Assembly (NCBI GenBank): GCA_023442845.1
Contig: JAEZXC010000017.1
Span: forward strand, 1-31,892
Reading direction: 5' to 3'
Source: Actinomycetes bacterium
Lineage (GTDB): Bacteria; Actinomycetota; Actinomycetes; Actinomycetales; Demequinaceae
Length of the DNA stretch: 31,892 nt
The position numbers and the translations under genes are program-made. How positions within the stretch are numbered: position 1 is the first letter of the stretch; each line of letters opens with the position of its first letter. The notes beneath the pieces were generated by a model, which was not told the DNA's origin, did not search any database, and was given only the letters and a program-made list of their open reading frames with translations. Below, in pieces: positions 1-8,257 of the stretch.

Positions 1-914
1 ACCAAGCACGGCGTCGGCGTCAAGGCCGGAACGTCGTCGGCAAGCCACACCGTCTTTGTCCCTCGCAACGTGCGGACGCTGAGGAGGGTCTCAGGCCCAA
101 CCGTCACCACATTCCGCGCAGTGTCGACGCTTGTCACGTAACGCGGTGCACCGTCGGCGGCTGGACGCGGCAGACGCAGTCCCTTGCGCTGACCCACAGT
201 GAATCCATAGGCGCCAGCGTGCGCCCCCACCACCGCACCGCTCTCATCGACGATGTCGCCAGGCCTCGAGCCGAGTGCCCGCTCAAGGAAGCCCTTTGTG
301 TCCCCATCGGCAACAAAGCAGATGTCGTAGGAGTCGGGCTTGTTGCTCACACCCAGTCCGCGCACGGCAGCCTCGGCTCGCACCTCTTCCTTCGAACGCA
401 TCTCCCCCAACGGAAACATTGCGCGCGCGAGCTTCTCCGGTCCCATGACGGCAAGCACATACGACTGGTCCTTGTCCGGATCAACCGCCCGGTGGAGTTC
501 GCGTGTCCCATCCTCCCGGATCACGATCCGCGCGTAGTGGCCAGTGGCAACAGCGTCGAAGCCAAGCGCCTGAGCACGCTCCAGCAACGTGTCAAACTTG
601 ATGTGCTCGTTGCAGCGCACGCACGGATTCGGCGTGCGTCCGGCCTCGTACTCAGCAATGAAATCGGTCACGACGAGGTCATGGAATTCGTCGGAGAGGT
701 CCCACACGTAGTACGGGATGCCCAGCTTGTCCGCAGCACGGCGAGCATCGTTCGCATCCTCAATCGAGCAACAACCACGAGAACCTGTGCGGTACTCATC
801 GCGGTTGCGGCTGAGCGCCATATGGACGCCCACGACGTCGTGACCCGCTTCCACCGCGCGCGCGGCAGCCACGGCGGAGTCAACTCCTCCCGATAGCGCT
901 GCGAGAATTTTCAC
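1..914 (-). CDS. mnmA: tRNA-specific 2-thiouridylase MnmA, partial (3' end outside window)
   Basis: MnmA makes the 2-thiouridine at wobble position 34 of Lys, Glu and Gln tRNAs, using sulfur passed on from a cysteine desulfurase. The gene opens at GTG (912-914); about 304 codons are visible and the frame runs off the left edge. The start of the protein reads KILAALSGGVDSA, the PP-loop ATP-pyrophosphatase motif SGGVDS. RTPNPCVRCNEHIKFD follows near residue 98; C101 is the expected first catalytic cysteine. The second cysteine, C199, lies in PDSYDICFVADGD. The residue that is Asp in E. coli (NPDVLC) is Cys here. The gene begins 18 nt after the cysteine desulfurase stop and has no strong ribosome binding site, so the two are probably one transcript, which also suits the sulfur-transfer chemistry. 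Identification is firm; only the C-terminal part is missing. Confidence 0.95.
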   Translation of the reverse strand, partial: MKILAALSGGVDSAVAAARAVEAGHDVVGVHMALSRNRDEYRTGSRGCCSIEDANDARRAADKLGIPYYVWDLSDEFHDLVVTDFIAEYEAGRTPNPCVRCNEHIKFDTLLERAQALGFDAVATGHYARIVIREDGTRELHRAVDPDKDQSYVLAVMGPEKLARAMFPLGEMRSKEEVRAEAAVRGLGVSNKPDSYDICFVADGDTKGFLERALGSRPGDIVDESGAVVGAHAGAYGFTVGQRKGLRLPRPAADGAPRYVTSVDTARNVVTVGPETLLSVRTLRGTKTVWLADDVPALTPTPCL

Positions 915-932
915 CCAACCAGGGTAAAGGTC

Positions 933-2105
933 CTAGGCGGATGCCCGGGTCGCCCGTGCAGCCTCGACCGCCGGGCCAAGCACCCTCTCAAGCGCCGCGA
1001 CATCGTCCTCAGTCGAGTTCCAGCCCGTCGAGACGCGGAGCGTTTGCGATGCGGCAACCGCGCCATATCCCATCGCCTCGACCACGTGACTCGGCTCGAT
1101 CACCCCTGCCGTGCATGCGGCGCCTGGCGACACATCAACCCCGGCCAAGTCCAATGCCGTGAGAAGAGCCTCCCCCGGTGCGCCGGGAATGATCGCGTGG
1201 ACGATATGCGGAGCCGCGTGCGTGCGGGAGGGGCCGTGCAGCACAGCGTCGGGCGCTGCCCCGACAACAGCCCGTTCAATGCGCGCGCCCAAGGCGGCAA
1301 GGCGCGCCATCTCCCGTTCAAGGCCGCGCATCGCCTCGTCAAGGGCGGCCGCAAATGCCCACGCGGACGGCGCGTCGACGGTTCCAGAACGTAGCCGACG
1401 CTCTTGTCCCCCACCGTGGATGACGGGAGCCAATTGCGCATCCCTGCGCGCGAGGAGCGCGCCGATGCCGACGGGTCCGCCCACTTTGTGAGCACTGATC
1501 GCGGCTGATGACAGGCCCGATGAAGCGAAATGAAACGGGAGGTGTCCCACACCCTGAACGGCGTCGGCGTGGACCGGAATCCCGTAGCGCTCGGCCAATT
1601 CCACGATGTCGCGTAACGGCTGAACCGTTCCGACCTCGTTGTTTACCCACTGGAACGAGGCAATGGCACCTGTCCCACGGCAGGCAGCCATCGCGTCGGC
1701 CACGTTGTCGAGGCAGATCGCCCCATGCTCATCGACGCCGATTTCGACAGTGTGGGCACCGTGGTGGCGGGCGAGCCAGCGGGCGGAGTCGAGCGCTGCG
1801 TGGTGCTCAACCGTGCTCGTGAGGACGCTGGTCTGGCGCGGATCCGCGTCACGTCGCGCCCAAAATGCGCCCGTCACACCGATGTTGCTCGCCTCTGTTC
1901 CGCCGGAGGTCAACACCACTTCCGTTGGATGAGCGCCCACGGCCGCTGCGATTCGCTCTCGCGCATCCTCCACGATGCCGCGAGCGGACCGGCCGGACGT
2001 GTGCAGGCTCGATGGATTCCCCACGCGCTCGGACGCCTCGAGCCACGCCTCCCGCGCGGCGGGGCGCAGCGGCGAGGTCGCTGCATGGTCGAGATAGTGC
2101 CGCAC
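933..2105 (-). CDS. cysteine desulfurase (NifS/IscS family)
   Basis: A PLP-dependent enzyme that removes sulfur from L-cysteine and holds it as a persulfide for Fe-S clusters or tRNA thiolation. From GTG at 2105 the protein has 390 residues, the normal family length. The fold type I start RHYLDHAATSPL, the PLP-contacting VEHHAAL (H101), the Schiff-base lysine in SAHKVGG (K207) and the persulfide cysteine in GAACTAGV (C331) are all visible. The frame stays open about 80 codons further upstream, but that part has no family similarity and would run into the divergent SDR gene. The GTG is also supported by a TACGAT hexamer six bases before it, the leaderless pattern seen at other genes here. It precedes mnmA by 18 nt, as in Mycobacterium iscS-like (Rv3025c)/trmU, so tRNA thiolation is its likely main client. 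Confidence 0.93.
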   Translation of the reverse strand: MRHYLDHAATSPLRPAAREAWLEASERVGNPSSLHTSGRSARGIVEDARERIAAAVGAHPTEVVLTSGGTEASNIGVTGAFWARRDADPRQTSVLTSTVEHHAALDSARWLARHHGAHTVEIGVDEHGAICLDNVADAMAACRGTGAIASFQWVNNEVGTVQPLRDIVELAERYGIPVHADAVQGVGHLPFHFASSGLSSAAISAHKVGGPVGIGALLARRDAQLAPVIHGGGQERRLRSGTVDAPSAWAFAAALDEAMRGLEREMARLAALGARIERAVVGAAPDAVLHGPSRTHAAPHIVHAIIPGAPGEALLTALDLAGVDVSPGAACTAGVIEPSHVVEAMGYGAVAASQTLRVSTGWNSTEDDVAALERVLGPAVEAARATRASA

Positions 2106-2111
2106 GTGCTC

Positions 2112-2117
2112 ATCGTA
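2112..2117 (-). promoter_or_regulatory. -10 element of the cysteine desulfurase gene, leaderless start
   Basis: Read on the minus strand this is TACGAT, fitting TAnnnT, and the next six bases lead straight into the GTG at 2105. No Shine-Dalgarno sequence lies between. The spacing predicts transcription starting at or next to the first base of the GTG. No convincing -35 was found. Confidence 0.5.
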
Positions 2118-2192
2118 GGCGGGACTGGCGGCACCCGTTTGGCCGTGGAGCGGCGGTAGCGTGGCAAGCGGGCGCGACGAAAGGACTCCCCT

Positions 2193-3017
2193 ATGGCCAC
2201 GTGGTTCATCACCGGCTGCTCCACCGGAATAGGCCGCGCTACCGCAGAAGCGGCTGCCGCGGCCGGTCACACCGTGGTGGCGACGGCGCGTCAAATGACG
2301 AGCCTCGATGCGTTGGTCGACGCCTACCCCGCCACAGTGATTCCCGTGCAACTAGACGTAACGGACCAGGCCGGCGTCGCGGCTGCGATTGCGCAGGCAC
2401 TGGAGAAGGTGGGCGGCGTGGACGTCCTCGTCAACAATGCCGGAATCGGTTATTTCGCCACGATCGAGGAGTCTGAGCCTGCGGATCAGCGGGCAGTGAT
2501 GGAGGCGAACTTCTGGGGTGTCGCCCACGTCACCACAGCTCTCCTCCCTCAGTTTCGTGCGCGTCGCTCCGGGCGCATCCTGACGATTAGTTCGATTGCC
2601 GGAGTGCGAGGTTCGGCGGGGCTCGGTTACTACTGCGCTTCCAAGTTCGCTGTCGCCGGATTGATGGAGGCTCTCGCCGCAGAGGTGGCCCACTTGGGTA
2701 TCCACGTCACACTCGTGGAGCCCGGTCCTGTGCGATCGCAGTGGATCCCGTCGGGCGCGAAGAAGGACGTGATTCATCCTGACTATGAGCCCGTAATGCA
2801 GCCGTTTTGGGAGCGGATCAACTCCCTGCCCGGCAACCAGCCCGGCTCCCCTGAGGCGCTTGCCGAAGCTCTCCTCACACTCGCTCAGGCGCCTGAGCCG
2901 CCTCTCCACTTCGTCGCTGGCGCGCATGCGCTCACGCAAACGCGAAACAAAGTGGACCGGCTCGTTGCGGATGTCAACGCCTGGGAAGACCTCACGCTCT
3001 CCATCGACCGCCCCTGA
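2193..3017 (+). CDS. short-chain dehydrogenase/reductase (SDR), NAD(P)-dependent oxidoreductase
   Basis: A classical SDR of 274 residues; the substrate cannot be told from sequence. The Rossmann nucleotide-binding motif TGCSTGIG is at residues 8-15, the NNAG motif at 81-84, the catalytic serine region TISSIAG at 131-137 and the active-site YCASK at 147-151 (Y147, K151). The cytosolic protein has no signal peptide. AAGGA at 2181-2185 lies seven bases before the ATG and supports this start. The gene is divergent from the cysteine desulfurase and convergent with etfA, so it is its own transcription unit inserted between two conserved blocks. A weak TAGCGT (2157-2162) could be its -10. Family call is firm, specific function unknown. 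Confidence 0.9.
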   Translation: MATWFITGCSTGIGRATAEAAAAAGHTVVATARQMTSLDALVDAYPATVIPVQLDVTDQAGVAAAIAQALEKVGGVDVLVNNAGIGYFATIEESEPADQRAVMEANFWGVAHVTTALLPQFRARRSGRILTISSIAGVRGSAGLGYYCASKFAVAGLMEALAAEVAHLGIHVTLVEPGPVRSQWIPSGAKKDVIHPDYEPVMQPFWERINSLPGNQPGSPEALAEALLTLAQAPEPPLHFVAGAHALTQTRNKVDRLVADVNAWEDLTLSIDRP

Positions 3018-3076
3018 AGTGGTGAGTCACCACTAGGGCACCGACGCAGCCTGGTATGAAGAGGTGCCCTACCACT
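3018..3076. terminator. nested palindromes in the convergent SDR/etfA gap, possible bidirectional terminator
   Basis: A 17-base perfect palindrome starts right behind the SDR stop: AGTGGTGA (3018-3025), one central base, TCACCACT (3027-3034). It is followed by a second inverted repeat, AGGGCACC (3035-3042) and GGTGCCCT (3063-3070) with 20 bases between. ACCACT (3071-3076) can pair with AGTGGT at 3018-3023, allowing alternative folds. There is no T-run on either strand, so this is not a textbook intrinsic terminator; termination is inferred from its place between converging genes. Confidence 0.45.
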
Positions 3077-3081
3077 ACGGG

Positions 3082-4041
3082 TTAGGAGGCGCGGTGCTCT
3101 CGCAAACGTGCGATTGCCTGGGGCAGGACGTCGTTGAGATCGCCCACCACACCAAAGTCAGCGATCTCGAAAATCGGCGCCTCAGGATCAATGTTGACCG
3201 CAACGATGGTGCCCGACGCCTGCATGCCACCACGGTGGTGCACCGCGCCTGAGATGCCACACGCGACGTACAACGCGGGGGTCACCGTCGTGCCGGTCTG
3301 GCCCACCATGTGCTCGTGGCCAATCCAGCCTTCGTCAGTCGCATCACGTGACGCACCAACCGCACCGCCCAACACCTCGGCGAGCTCGCGTACAAGTGTG
3401 TAATCGCCGCGGGTGCCGCGACCGCCAGACACCACCACCGACGCTTCGGACAGCGGTACACCGTCGGCGGGAGCCTGTGGGGCCACCGCAACGATCGTCT
3501 CTCGCGTAGCCGGCGCTTCGAACTCGACTGCAACGAGCGCGCCGGCGCCAGGCGCCTCCGCTGCCACCGCCTGCGTCGTGTTGGGACGCACGCCCACGAT
3601 GGCCCGCTCTGCGTTCACACGCGTGCGGATGTTCCATGTCGCTGCGAAAACGGTCTGGATCGTCTCAAGGCGACCCTCCGCCCACTCCGCACCCGCCGCA
3701 TCGACGACCATTCCCGCACCGGTCGCGATGGCGAGGCGCGTCGCGATCTCCTTGTTAGCGAACGTCGACACGACGATGAGCACCGTTGCGTCAGCCGTTG
3801 CTGCCTCGAGCGCCGCCGCGGCAACGGCTGGCAAACGGAGTTCATCGGCGCCATCGGCAAATCGGACCTCGTCGGCCCCGTAAGCGGCAAGCTCAGCGAC
3901 TGCCTCCGCAGCGGGCTCGTCACCGAGCCACACTGCAACCGGACGGCCCAACGTCCGCGCCAGCGTCAGCGCCTCGAGAGTGGGCTGGGCAATGTGTGCG
4001 CCACGGCGCTCAACGAGAACTGCAACGATCGCGTCGCTCAT
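3082..4041 (-). CDS. etfA: electron transfer flavoprotein subunit alpha
   Basis: FAD-binding subunit of ETF, which takes electrons from acyl-CoA and other dehydrogenases to the quinone pool through ETF:quinone oxidoreductase. It has 319 residues, normal for the family. The N-terminal half is the ETF alpha/beta nucleotide-binding-like domain. The C-terminal FAD domain shows SGGRGTRGDYTLV, then GWIGHEHMVGQTGTTVTP, then the conserved tail YVACGISGAVHHRGGM and VNIDPEAPIFEIADFGVVGDL. The ATG at 4039-4041 overlaps the etfB stop by four bases (ATGA), so the two subunits are translationally coupled. The call is secure. Confidence 0.96.
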   Translation of the reverse strand: MSDAIVAVLVERRGAHIAQPTLEALTLARTLGRPVAVWLGDEPAAEAVAELAAYGADEVRFADGADELRLPAVAAAALEAATADATVLIVVSTFANKEIATRLAIATGAGMVVDAAGAEWAEGRLETIQTVFAATWNIRTRVNAERAIVGVRPNTTQAVAAEAPGAGALVAVEFEAPATRETIVAVAPQAPADGVPLSEASVVVSGGRGTRGDYTLVRELAEVLGGAVGASRDATDEGWIGHEHMVGQTGTTVTPALYVACGISGAVHHRGGMQASGTIVAVNIDPEAPIFEIADFGVVGDLNDVLPQAIARLREHRAS

Positions 4042-4832
4042 GCGAGCCCCCTTTCGATGAGGAAGTCCGCGAGGGCGCGGCCCGCCTCCCCGGTGTCGGT
4101 AATAACAACGCGGTTCTCGCGCGGCGGGCGCACGCTCGCGTCAACCACCGACGTCCGCGCAGCCATCGCGCCCACGGATGCCGGGTCAACACCAACGTCG
4201 GACAGCGTGTACGTGGTGATCGGCTTGGAGCGTGCCGCCATGATGAGTTTGAAGTTGGGGTAGCGCGGCTTGTTCGCCTCGTCAGTGACCGCCACGAGCG
4301 CGGGCAGCGGCGCGGACACGGTCACGTGCGCATCGTCGAGATGACGCTCAATGGTCGCCGTGCCCTCGGCGACCGTGAGCGACGACGCGAGGGTGAGCTG
4401 CGCGATGTCGAGGTACTCGGCAAGAGCCGTCGGCAGCATCGAGGTCAGACCATCAAGCGCCGCCATGCCCGTGATGACGAGGTCGACAGGAGCCTCTTCG
4501 CCAATCTTGCGGATCGCTGCCGCGAGCACCGTGGCCGTGCCGAACACGTCAGAACCTGCGATGGACTCGTCGCTCACATGAACCGCGTGATCCACGCCCA
4601 ACTGAAGGGCCTTCCGTACGGCGGCAACGGCGTCGGGACCACCGACCGTGACGGCCGTGATTTCACACTCGCCGTCCGGAAGTGACTCACGAATCTGGAG
4701 GGCAGCTTCGACGGCGTTCTCATCCAGTTCATTCATCGTGCCGTCGTCAGCGGAACGCGTGACATAGCCCTCAGTGAATGACCGGGTCGACTGCAGGTCG
4801 GGGACAAACTTTACGGTGACCACAATGCGCAT
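4038..4832 (-). CDS. etfB: electron transfer flavoprotein subunit beta
   Basis: Partner of EtfA; it binds AMP and docks the dehydrogenases. From ATG at 4832 it has 264 residues, beginning MRIVVTVKFVPDL, the family N terminus, with the characteristic NELDENAVEAALQI and a GMAALDGLTSMLP segment. A TTG two codons upstream is in frame, but TAGGCT ends seven bases before the ATG, which points to a leaderless mRNA beginning at this ATG; the TTG would then lie outside the message. It heads the etfBA operon. The etfBA / cysteine desulfurase / mnmA order matches the fixA-fixB ... iscS-like-trmU region of M. tuberculosis (Rv3029c-Rv3024c). Confidence 0.95.
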   Translation of the reverse strand: MRIVVTVKFVPDLQSTRSFTEGYVTRSADDGTMNELDENAVEAALQIRESLPDGECEITAVTVGGPDAVAAVRKALQLGVDHAVHVSDESIAGSDVFGTATVLAAAIRKIGEEAPVDLVITGMAALDGLTSMLPTALAEYLDIAQLTLASSLTVAEGTATIERHLDDAHVTVSAPLPALVAVTDEANKPRYPNFKLIMAARSKPITTYTLSDVGVDPASVGAMAARTSVVDASVRPPRENRVVITDTGEAGRALADFLIERGLA

Positions 4833-4838
4833 GGGCAA

Positions 4839-4844
4839 AGCCTA
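4839..4844 (-). promoter_or_regulatory. -10 element of etfBA, leaderless start
   Basis: TAGGCT on the minus strand, then TTGCCC, then the ATG of etfB at 4832. The six-base spacing and absence of a Shine-Dalgarno sequence predict a leaderless etfBA mRNA and settle the start codon. A GGCCG/CGGCC inverted repeat with a 9-base loop lies further upstream (4862-4880). It could be an operator or the weak end of the mrp transcript; it has no T-run. Confidence 0.5.
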
Positions 4845-4908
4845 GCGAGTCATGACCATTCGGCCGACGCCGGAGCGGCCCATCACGGAGCCTCACCGAC
4901 ACGCGGGT

Positions 4909-5298
4909 TCAGGGGCGATTTCGACGGGCTTCGCGTTCTGTCTCGTCGATCTCCTCACCGAGTTCATCGACGACAAGAAGTTTCTTCTCGTAGATGTCGG
5001 TTCGGTACGCCGCACGGCCAACCATCTGAGCAGCAATCGGCTGAGTCAGCATCTGGAACATGACGATGAGCGTGGCAAATGCAATAACCGAAAGGCCGGG
5101 CTGGCGCAAAACGAGCGCGGCACACAAAGCGATGACACCAAGCACCTGCGGCTTTGCGCCCGCGTGAAGGCGCTGAAGGGAGTCGGGGAAGCGCAGCAAG
5201 CCAATCCCTGCCACCACCGACATCGCTCCCGCCAAAATGACAAGTGCGATCGCAGCGACCTCGCTGAATCCCTCGAAGAAGCCAACAATGGCGTCCAT
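4909..5298 (-). CDS. mnhG: Mrp-type cation/H+ antiporter subunit G
   Basis: Small membrane subunit of the Mrp (Mnh/Sha) Na+(K+)/H+ antiporter, 129 residues. Three hydrophobic helices are visible (about 13-35, 45-62, 66-88). The MrpG signature GLLRFPDSLQRLHAGAKPQ lies around residues 33-51. The cytoplasmic tail after residue 95 is charged and longer than in short homologues. It is the last gene of the operon, and its start overlaps the mrpF stop (TAATG). MrpG is needed for assembly and activity of the full hetero-oligomer but its own chemistry is unknown. Confidence 0.93.
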   Translation of the reverse strand: MDAIVGFFEGFSEVAAIALVILAGAMSVVAGIGLLRFPDSLQRLHAGAKPQVLGVIALCAALVLRQPGLSVIAFATLIVMFQMLTQPIAAQMVGRAAYRTDIYEKKLLVVDELGEEIDETEREARRNRP

Positions 5299-5561
5299 TA
5301 CTCGTCCTCCTCACTCGGCAAGAACCGCGCGACACTCACTGAACCCACCATCGCGAACAAGGCAAGCGCCAGCAATACCGGCATCAGCACCGTGGTGCGT
5401 TGCACCACCATCCACACGCCCAACCAGCTCATGAGGGTGGCCGTCAACACATCCGCCGCAACGACGCGATCGAGCGTTGTCGGACCCCGAACGATTCGGA
5501 TAATTGCGGCGAGAGCGGCAAAGCCGAGAAAGACGCCGGTAATGAGGAGGACAAGGTTCAT
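5298..5561 (-). CDS. mnhF: Mrp-type cation/H+ antiporter subunit F
   Basis: An 87-residue three-helix protein with the MrpF motif RIVRGPTTLDRVVAADVLTA at about residues 22-41, whose aspartate is conserved in the family. It overlaps the upstream mrpE by four bases (ATGA) and its stop overlaps the mrpG start by one. Size, motif and place between E and G make the call firm. MrpF belongs to the set of small subunits that pack beside MrpA in the complex. Confidence 0.93.
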   Translation of the reverse strand: MNLVLLITGVFLGFAALAAIIRIVRGPTTLDRVVAADVLTATLMSWLGVWMVVQRTTVLMPVLLALALFAMVGSVSVARFLPSEEDE

Positions 5562-6145
5562 TTCGTCCCCTTCTTCGCACGCCGACGCTCCTCTGCGGCG
5601 AGACGCTTCATGTCCCGCACGGAACCAATCGCCCTGATTGCACGCGCCTCAATCGCGAGCGCATCGGCCCGTGCCCGGTCGACGTCTTCCTGGGACCTCA
5701 CCGAGAAGACGTGAAGGTACAGGTCGCGGGCCTCACGGTCGACATCAATGACGACGGTGCCGGGAATGAGCGTTGAGGCCTCCGCTGTGGCGGTGAGAAT
5801 CAAGTCTGACCGCGAGCGCAGGGGCACGCGGATCACAGCGGACTTGTCGGAGTAGCCGATACCGATCGCTTGCCCGGCCACGATGAACGAGGAGCGCGTG
5901 ATGTCAATGAAGAGGTGCATGACAAACCACAACGCCCAGCCGAGGTGGAATCGGCTGACGTTCTCGATGGGCGGCAAATAGAAGATCAATGGGATGACGG
6001 TGGCGACAATCGCACCCGTGAGAATCGTCGATGCACTGTAGCTGCCCCACAAGAACACCCAGAGGACAAGCAAGCTCACCTGCATCGGCACGAGCCGACG
6101 CAGGGCGAAGCGTTGACCACGACGCATGATCCGCGCTTTAGTCAT
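5558..6145 (-). CDS. mnhE: Mrp-type cation/H+ antiporter subunit E
   Basis: A 195-residue membrane protein. After a basic N terminus, two close hydrophobic helices span about 20-60, then comes the MrpE region IENVSRFHLGWALWFVMHLFIDITRSSFIVAGQ (about 64-96, key residues W and D). The cytoplasmic domain carries VPLRSRSDLILTATAEASTLIPGTV and ends in a basic lysine/arginine-rich tail. Its start lies eight bases inside the end of mrpD and its stop overlaps mrpF, so it is coupled on both sides. In other bacteria MrpE can be dispensable for transport or serves assembly. Confidence 0.92.
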   Translation of the reverse strand: MTKARIMRRGQRFALRRLVPMQVSLLVLWVFLWGSYSASTILTGAIVATVIPLIFYLPPIENVSRFHLGWALWFVMHLFIDITRSSFIVAGQAIGIGYSDKSAVIRVPLRSRSDLILTATAEASTLIPGTVVIDVDREARDLYLHVFSVRSQEDVDRARADALAIEARAIRAIGSVRDMKRLAAEERRRAKKGTK

Positions 6146-7724
6146 CGGCCACCTCCCCCGTCAGCACCGTCGAGATGGTGGAGTCCCGATCCGCGATCTC
6201 GGAGGCGGTGCGATCGCCGAAGGCGAAGAGATTGCCGGCAAAGATGGTGAGAGCGAGGGTGACCGCCACCATCCCTGCTGTCGCTGACACCATGAGTCGC
6301 GGAGTTGACTCCTCGGTGCGGACTTCGCCGCCATCCTCTGGATTCTCGACGAGGGTGTTGATGTACCGAGAGGTGTAACCCTCTTCAAGCTCCGCATCGG
6401 AGCGCCAGAATGCCATGTTCCACACGCGCATGAGTGCGTAAAGCGTGAGCAACGAGGTGGCGACGGCACCGGCGATGACGACCCACACCACCCAACCGCC
6501 TTGCTCCGCCCCAGCCAAGAGCAGGCCCGCCTTGCCCAAGAAACCGGAAAATGGCGGGATACCACCGAGGTTGAGCGCTGGGATGAAGAACAGCACCGCA
6601 ACGAGCGGAGCTCGCCTCAGCAAGCCGGACAGCCGGGATATCGAGGTTGTTCCGCCGACGCGTTCCACGAGACCAACCGCGAGGAACAGTGTCGTTTGCA
6701 CGGTGATGTGGTGGACCACGTAATACACGGTGGCATTCAGTCCAAGCGGGGTGCTGAGCGCAATGCCGAAGATCATGTAGCCGATATGGCTCACGAGGGT
6801 GAAGGACAGCAGACGCTTGATGTCAGCCTGCACCGCAGCACCGAGAATGCCGACCACGAGAGTGGCGAGCGCGACCCACATCATGGGCGTCCGTAAGTCG
6901 CCACCGGGCCCAGTGTCGGGGAACAAGAGAGTCTCGGTACGGACGATGGCGTACACGCCCACCTTGGTCAGCAAGCCCGCAAACACAGCCGTGACGGGGG
7001 CAGGAGCCGTTGGGTATGAGTCGGGCAACCAGAACGACATGGGAAACAGCGCGGCCTTGATCGCGAATCCGAGGAGCAACATCACGTGGAGGAGGAGCGC
7101 GGTGTCGTCCGGCAGGTCCCCGATACGTTCGGCCACCTGGGCCATGTTGACCGTGCCTGTCGCGCCGTACACCATCGCGATCGCCGCAAGAAAGAAGATT
7201 GACGACACAAGGCTGATGACGATGTAGGTGACGCCAGCACGGATCCGTGCGCCCGTGCCGCCGAGCGTGAGTAACACGTAGCTCGACCCGAGGAGAATCT
7301 CGAAGCCCACATAGAGGTTGAACAAGTCTCCGGTGGTGAACGCGACAAATAGTCCTGCCGCGAGCATGAGATACGTCGGGTGGAAGATCGTGACGGGAGT
7401 CTCTCGATTGCCATCGGCAATGCCCTGCCCAACGGCGTACACGAGCACGCTGAGCAAGACGACGGATGAGACGAGCAGCATCATGGCGCTGAAGCGATCG
7501 ACCCACAGGGTGATGCCCCACGGCGCGGCCCAGTTGCCCACTTGAATTGCCGTCGCGCCGTTCGCGTCGGTTTGCCACACCAAGAGAGCGGCAATGATCG
7601 TGGATGCGCTGAGCGCGCTCGAACTAATTGCGATCTGCAATCGCGGCGAGCGACTCGATACGAGCGCGAGCGCTGCTCCCAGGAGGGGCACGAGCACCAT
7701 CAATGGCACAAGCGCGCGCATCAT
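6138..7724 (-). CDS. mnhD: Mrp-type cation/H+ antiporter subunit D
   Basis: One of the two large antiporter subunits, homologous to NuoM/NuoN of respiratory complex I. It has 528 residues and about 14 predicted helices. The membrane glutamate in NLYVGFEILLGSSY (E142) and lysine in GFAIKAALFPMSFWLP (K223) occupy the key proton-path positions. The second lysine lies in FAGLLTKVGVYAIVRTE. A hydrophilic tail after about residue 440 includes VENPEDGGEVRTEESTP. The gene overlaps mrpC by four bases and mrpE by eight. Family and subunit type are clear. Confidence 0.95.
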   Translation of the reverse strand: MMRALVPLMVLVPLLGAALALVSSRSPRLQIAISSSALSASTIIAALLVWQTDANGATAIQVGNWAAPWGITLWVDRFSAMMLLVSSVVLLSVLVYAVGQGIADGNRETPVTIFHPTYLMLAAGLFVAFTTGDLFNLYVGFEILLGSSYVLLTLGGTGARIRAGVTYIVISLVSSIFFLAAIAMVYGATGTVNMAQVAERIGDLPDDTALLLHVMLLLGFAIKAALFPMSFWLPDSYPTAPAPVTAVFAGLLTKVGVYAIVRTETLLFPDTGPGGDLRTPMMWVALATLVVGILGAAVQADIKRLLSFTLVSHIGYMIFGIALSTPLGLNATVYYVVHHITVQTTLFLAVGLVERVGGTTSISRLSGLLRRAPLVAVLFFIPALNLGGIPPFSGFLGKAGLLLAGAEQGGWVVWVVIAGAVATSLLTLYALMRVWNMAFWRSDAELEEGYTSRYINTLVENPEDGGEVRTEESTPRLMVSATAGMVAVTLALTIFAGNLFAFGDRTASEIADRDSTISTVLTGEVADD

Positions 7725-8257
7725 GACTCCCCTCGCTGGTGCTCGGGCTCACCCAGTTGAGGCTCGTCCATGTCCGACGAGGCGGCGACGATCGCTCGCT
7801 GCTCTGCCTCTGCTTCTTCCACGTACTCTTCCGACGCGTCGAGGGCCTCGTGAAGGGCGTCGTCGTCCTCCGACGTCTCCGAGAAGACTTCTTCCGCAAG
7901 CCCGGCGTCCTCTTCGTGCTCAAGTACGACGACGTCGCCCTGGTCACCGAGTCGGGCCAGCCACCATGAGCGATAGATGAGGGCAAGTAAGAACGCCGTG
8001 ACACCGAAGTTGATGACAATCGCAGTAAGAATGAGCGCCTGCGGCAGGGGGTCAGCGAAGGTCGACGGATCGGCAGAATCGGACATCATTGGCGCCTGGC
8101 CAGCGCGGCCACTCATGATGAGGATGAGAAGGTTCGTCGCATTTCCCATCAGCATGAAGCCAATGAGCACCCGCGTGAGGGAACGCTCAAGCAACACGTA
8201 GACGCCGGCTGCATACATGACCGCCATGACGACGATGAGACTGAGGGATGCGCTCAC
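7721..8257 (-). CDS. mnhC: Mrp-type cation/H+ antiporter subunit C, with an acidic C-terminal tail
   Basis: NuoK-like subunit of the Mrp complex. Three helices occupy roughly the first 105 residues, with the conserved stretches LIGFMLMGNATNLLIL and DPLPQALILTAIVINFGVTA. The protein is 178 residues long, while typical MrpC is about 110-120. The extra part is a strongly acidic cytoplasmic tail (about 108-178), including LEHEEDAGLAEEVFSETSEDDD. The gene overlaps mrpA and mrpD by four bases each. The tail is clearly in frame and uses the same high-GC codon style, so it is not a frameshift artefact. Confidence 0.94.
   Translation of the reverse strand: MSASLSLIVVMAVMYAAGVYVLLERSLTRVLIGFMLMGNATNLLILIMSGRAGQAPMMSDSADPSTFADPLPQALILTAIVINFGVTAFLLALIYRSWWLARLGDQGDVVVLEHEEDAGLAEEVFSETSEDDDALHEALDASEEYVEEAEAEQRAIVAASSDMDEPQLGEPEHQRGES

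Noticed and set aside
2106..2351. N-terminal extension of the cysteine desulfurase
   Set aside because: No similarity to the family, runs into the divergent SDR gene, and the GTG at 2105 gives normal length.
4836..4838. TTG as the start of etfB
   Set aside because: The ATG two codons later matches the family N terminus and the leaderless -10 spacing.
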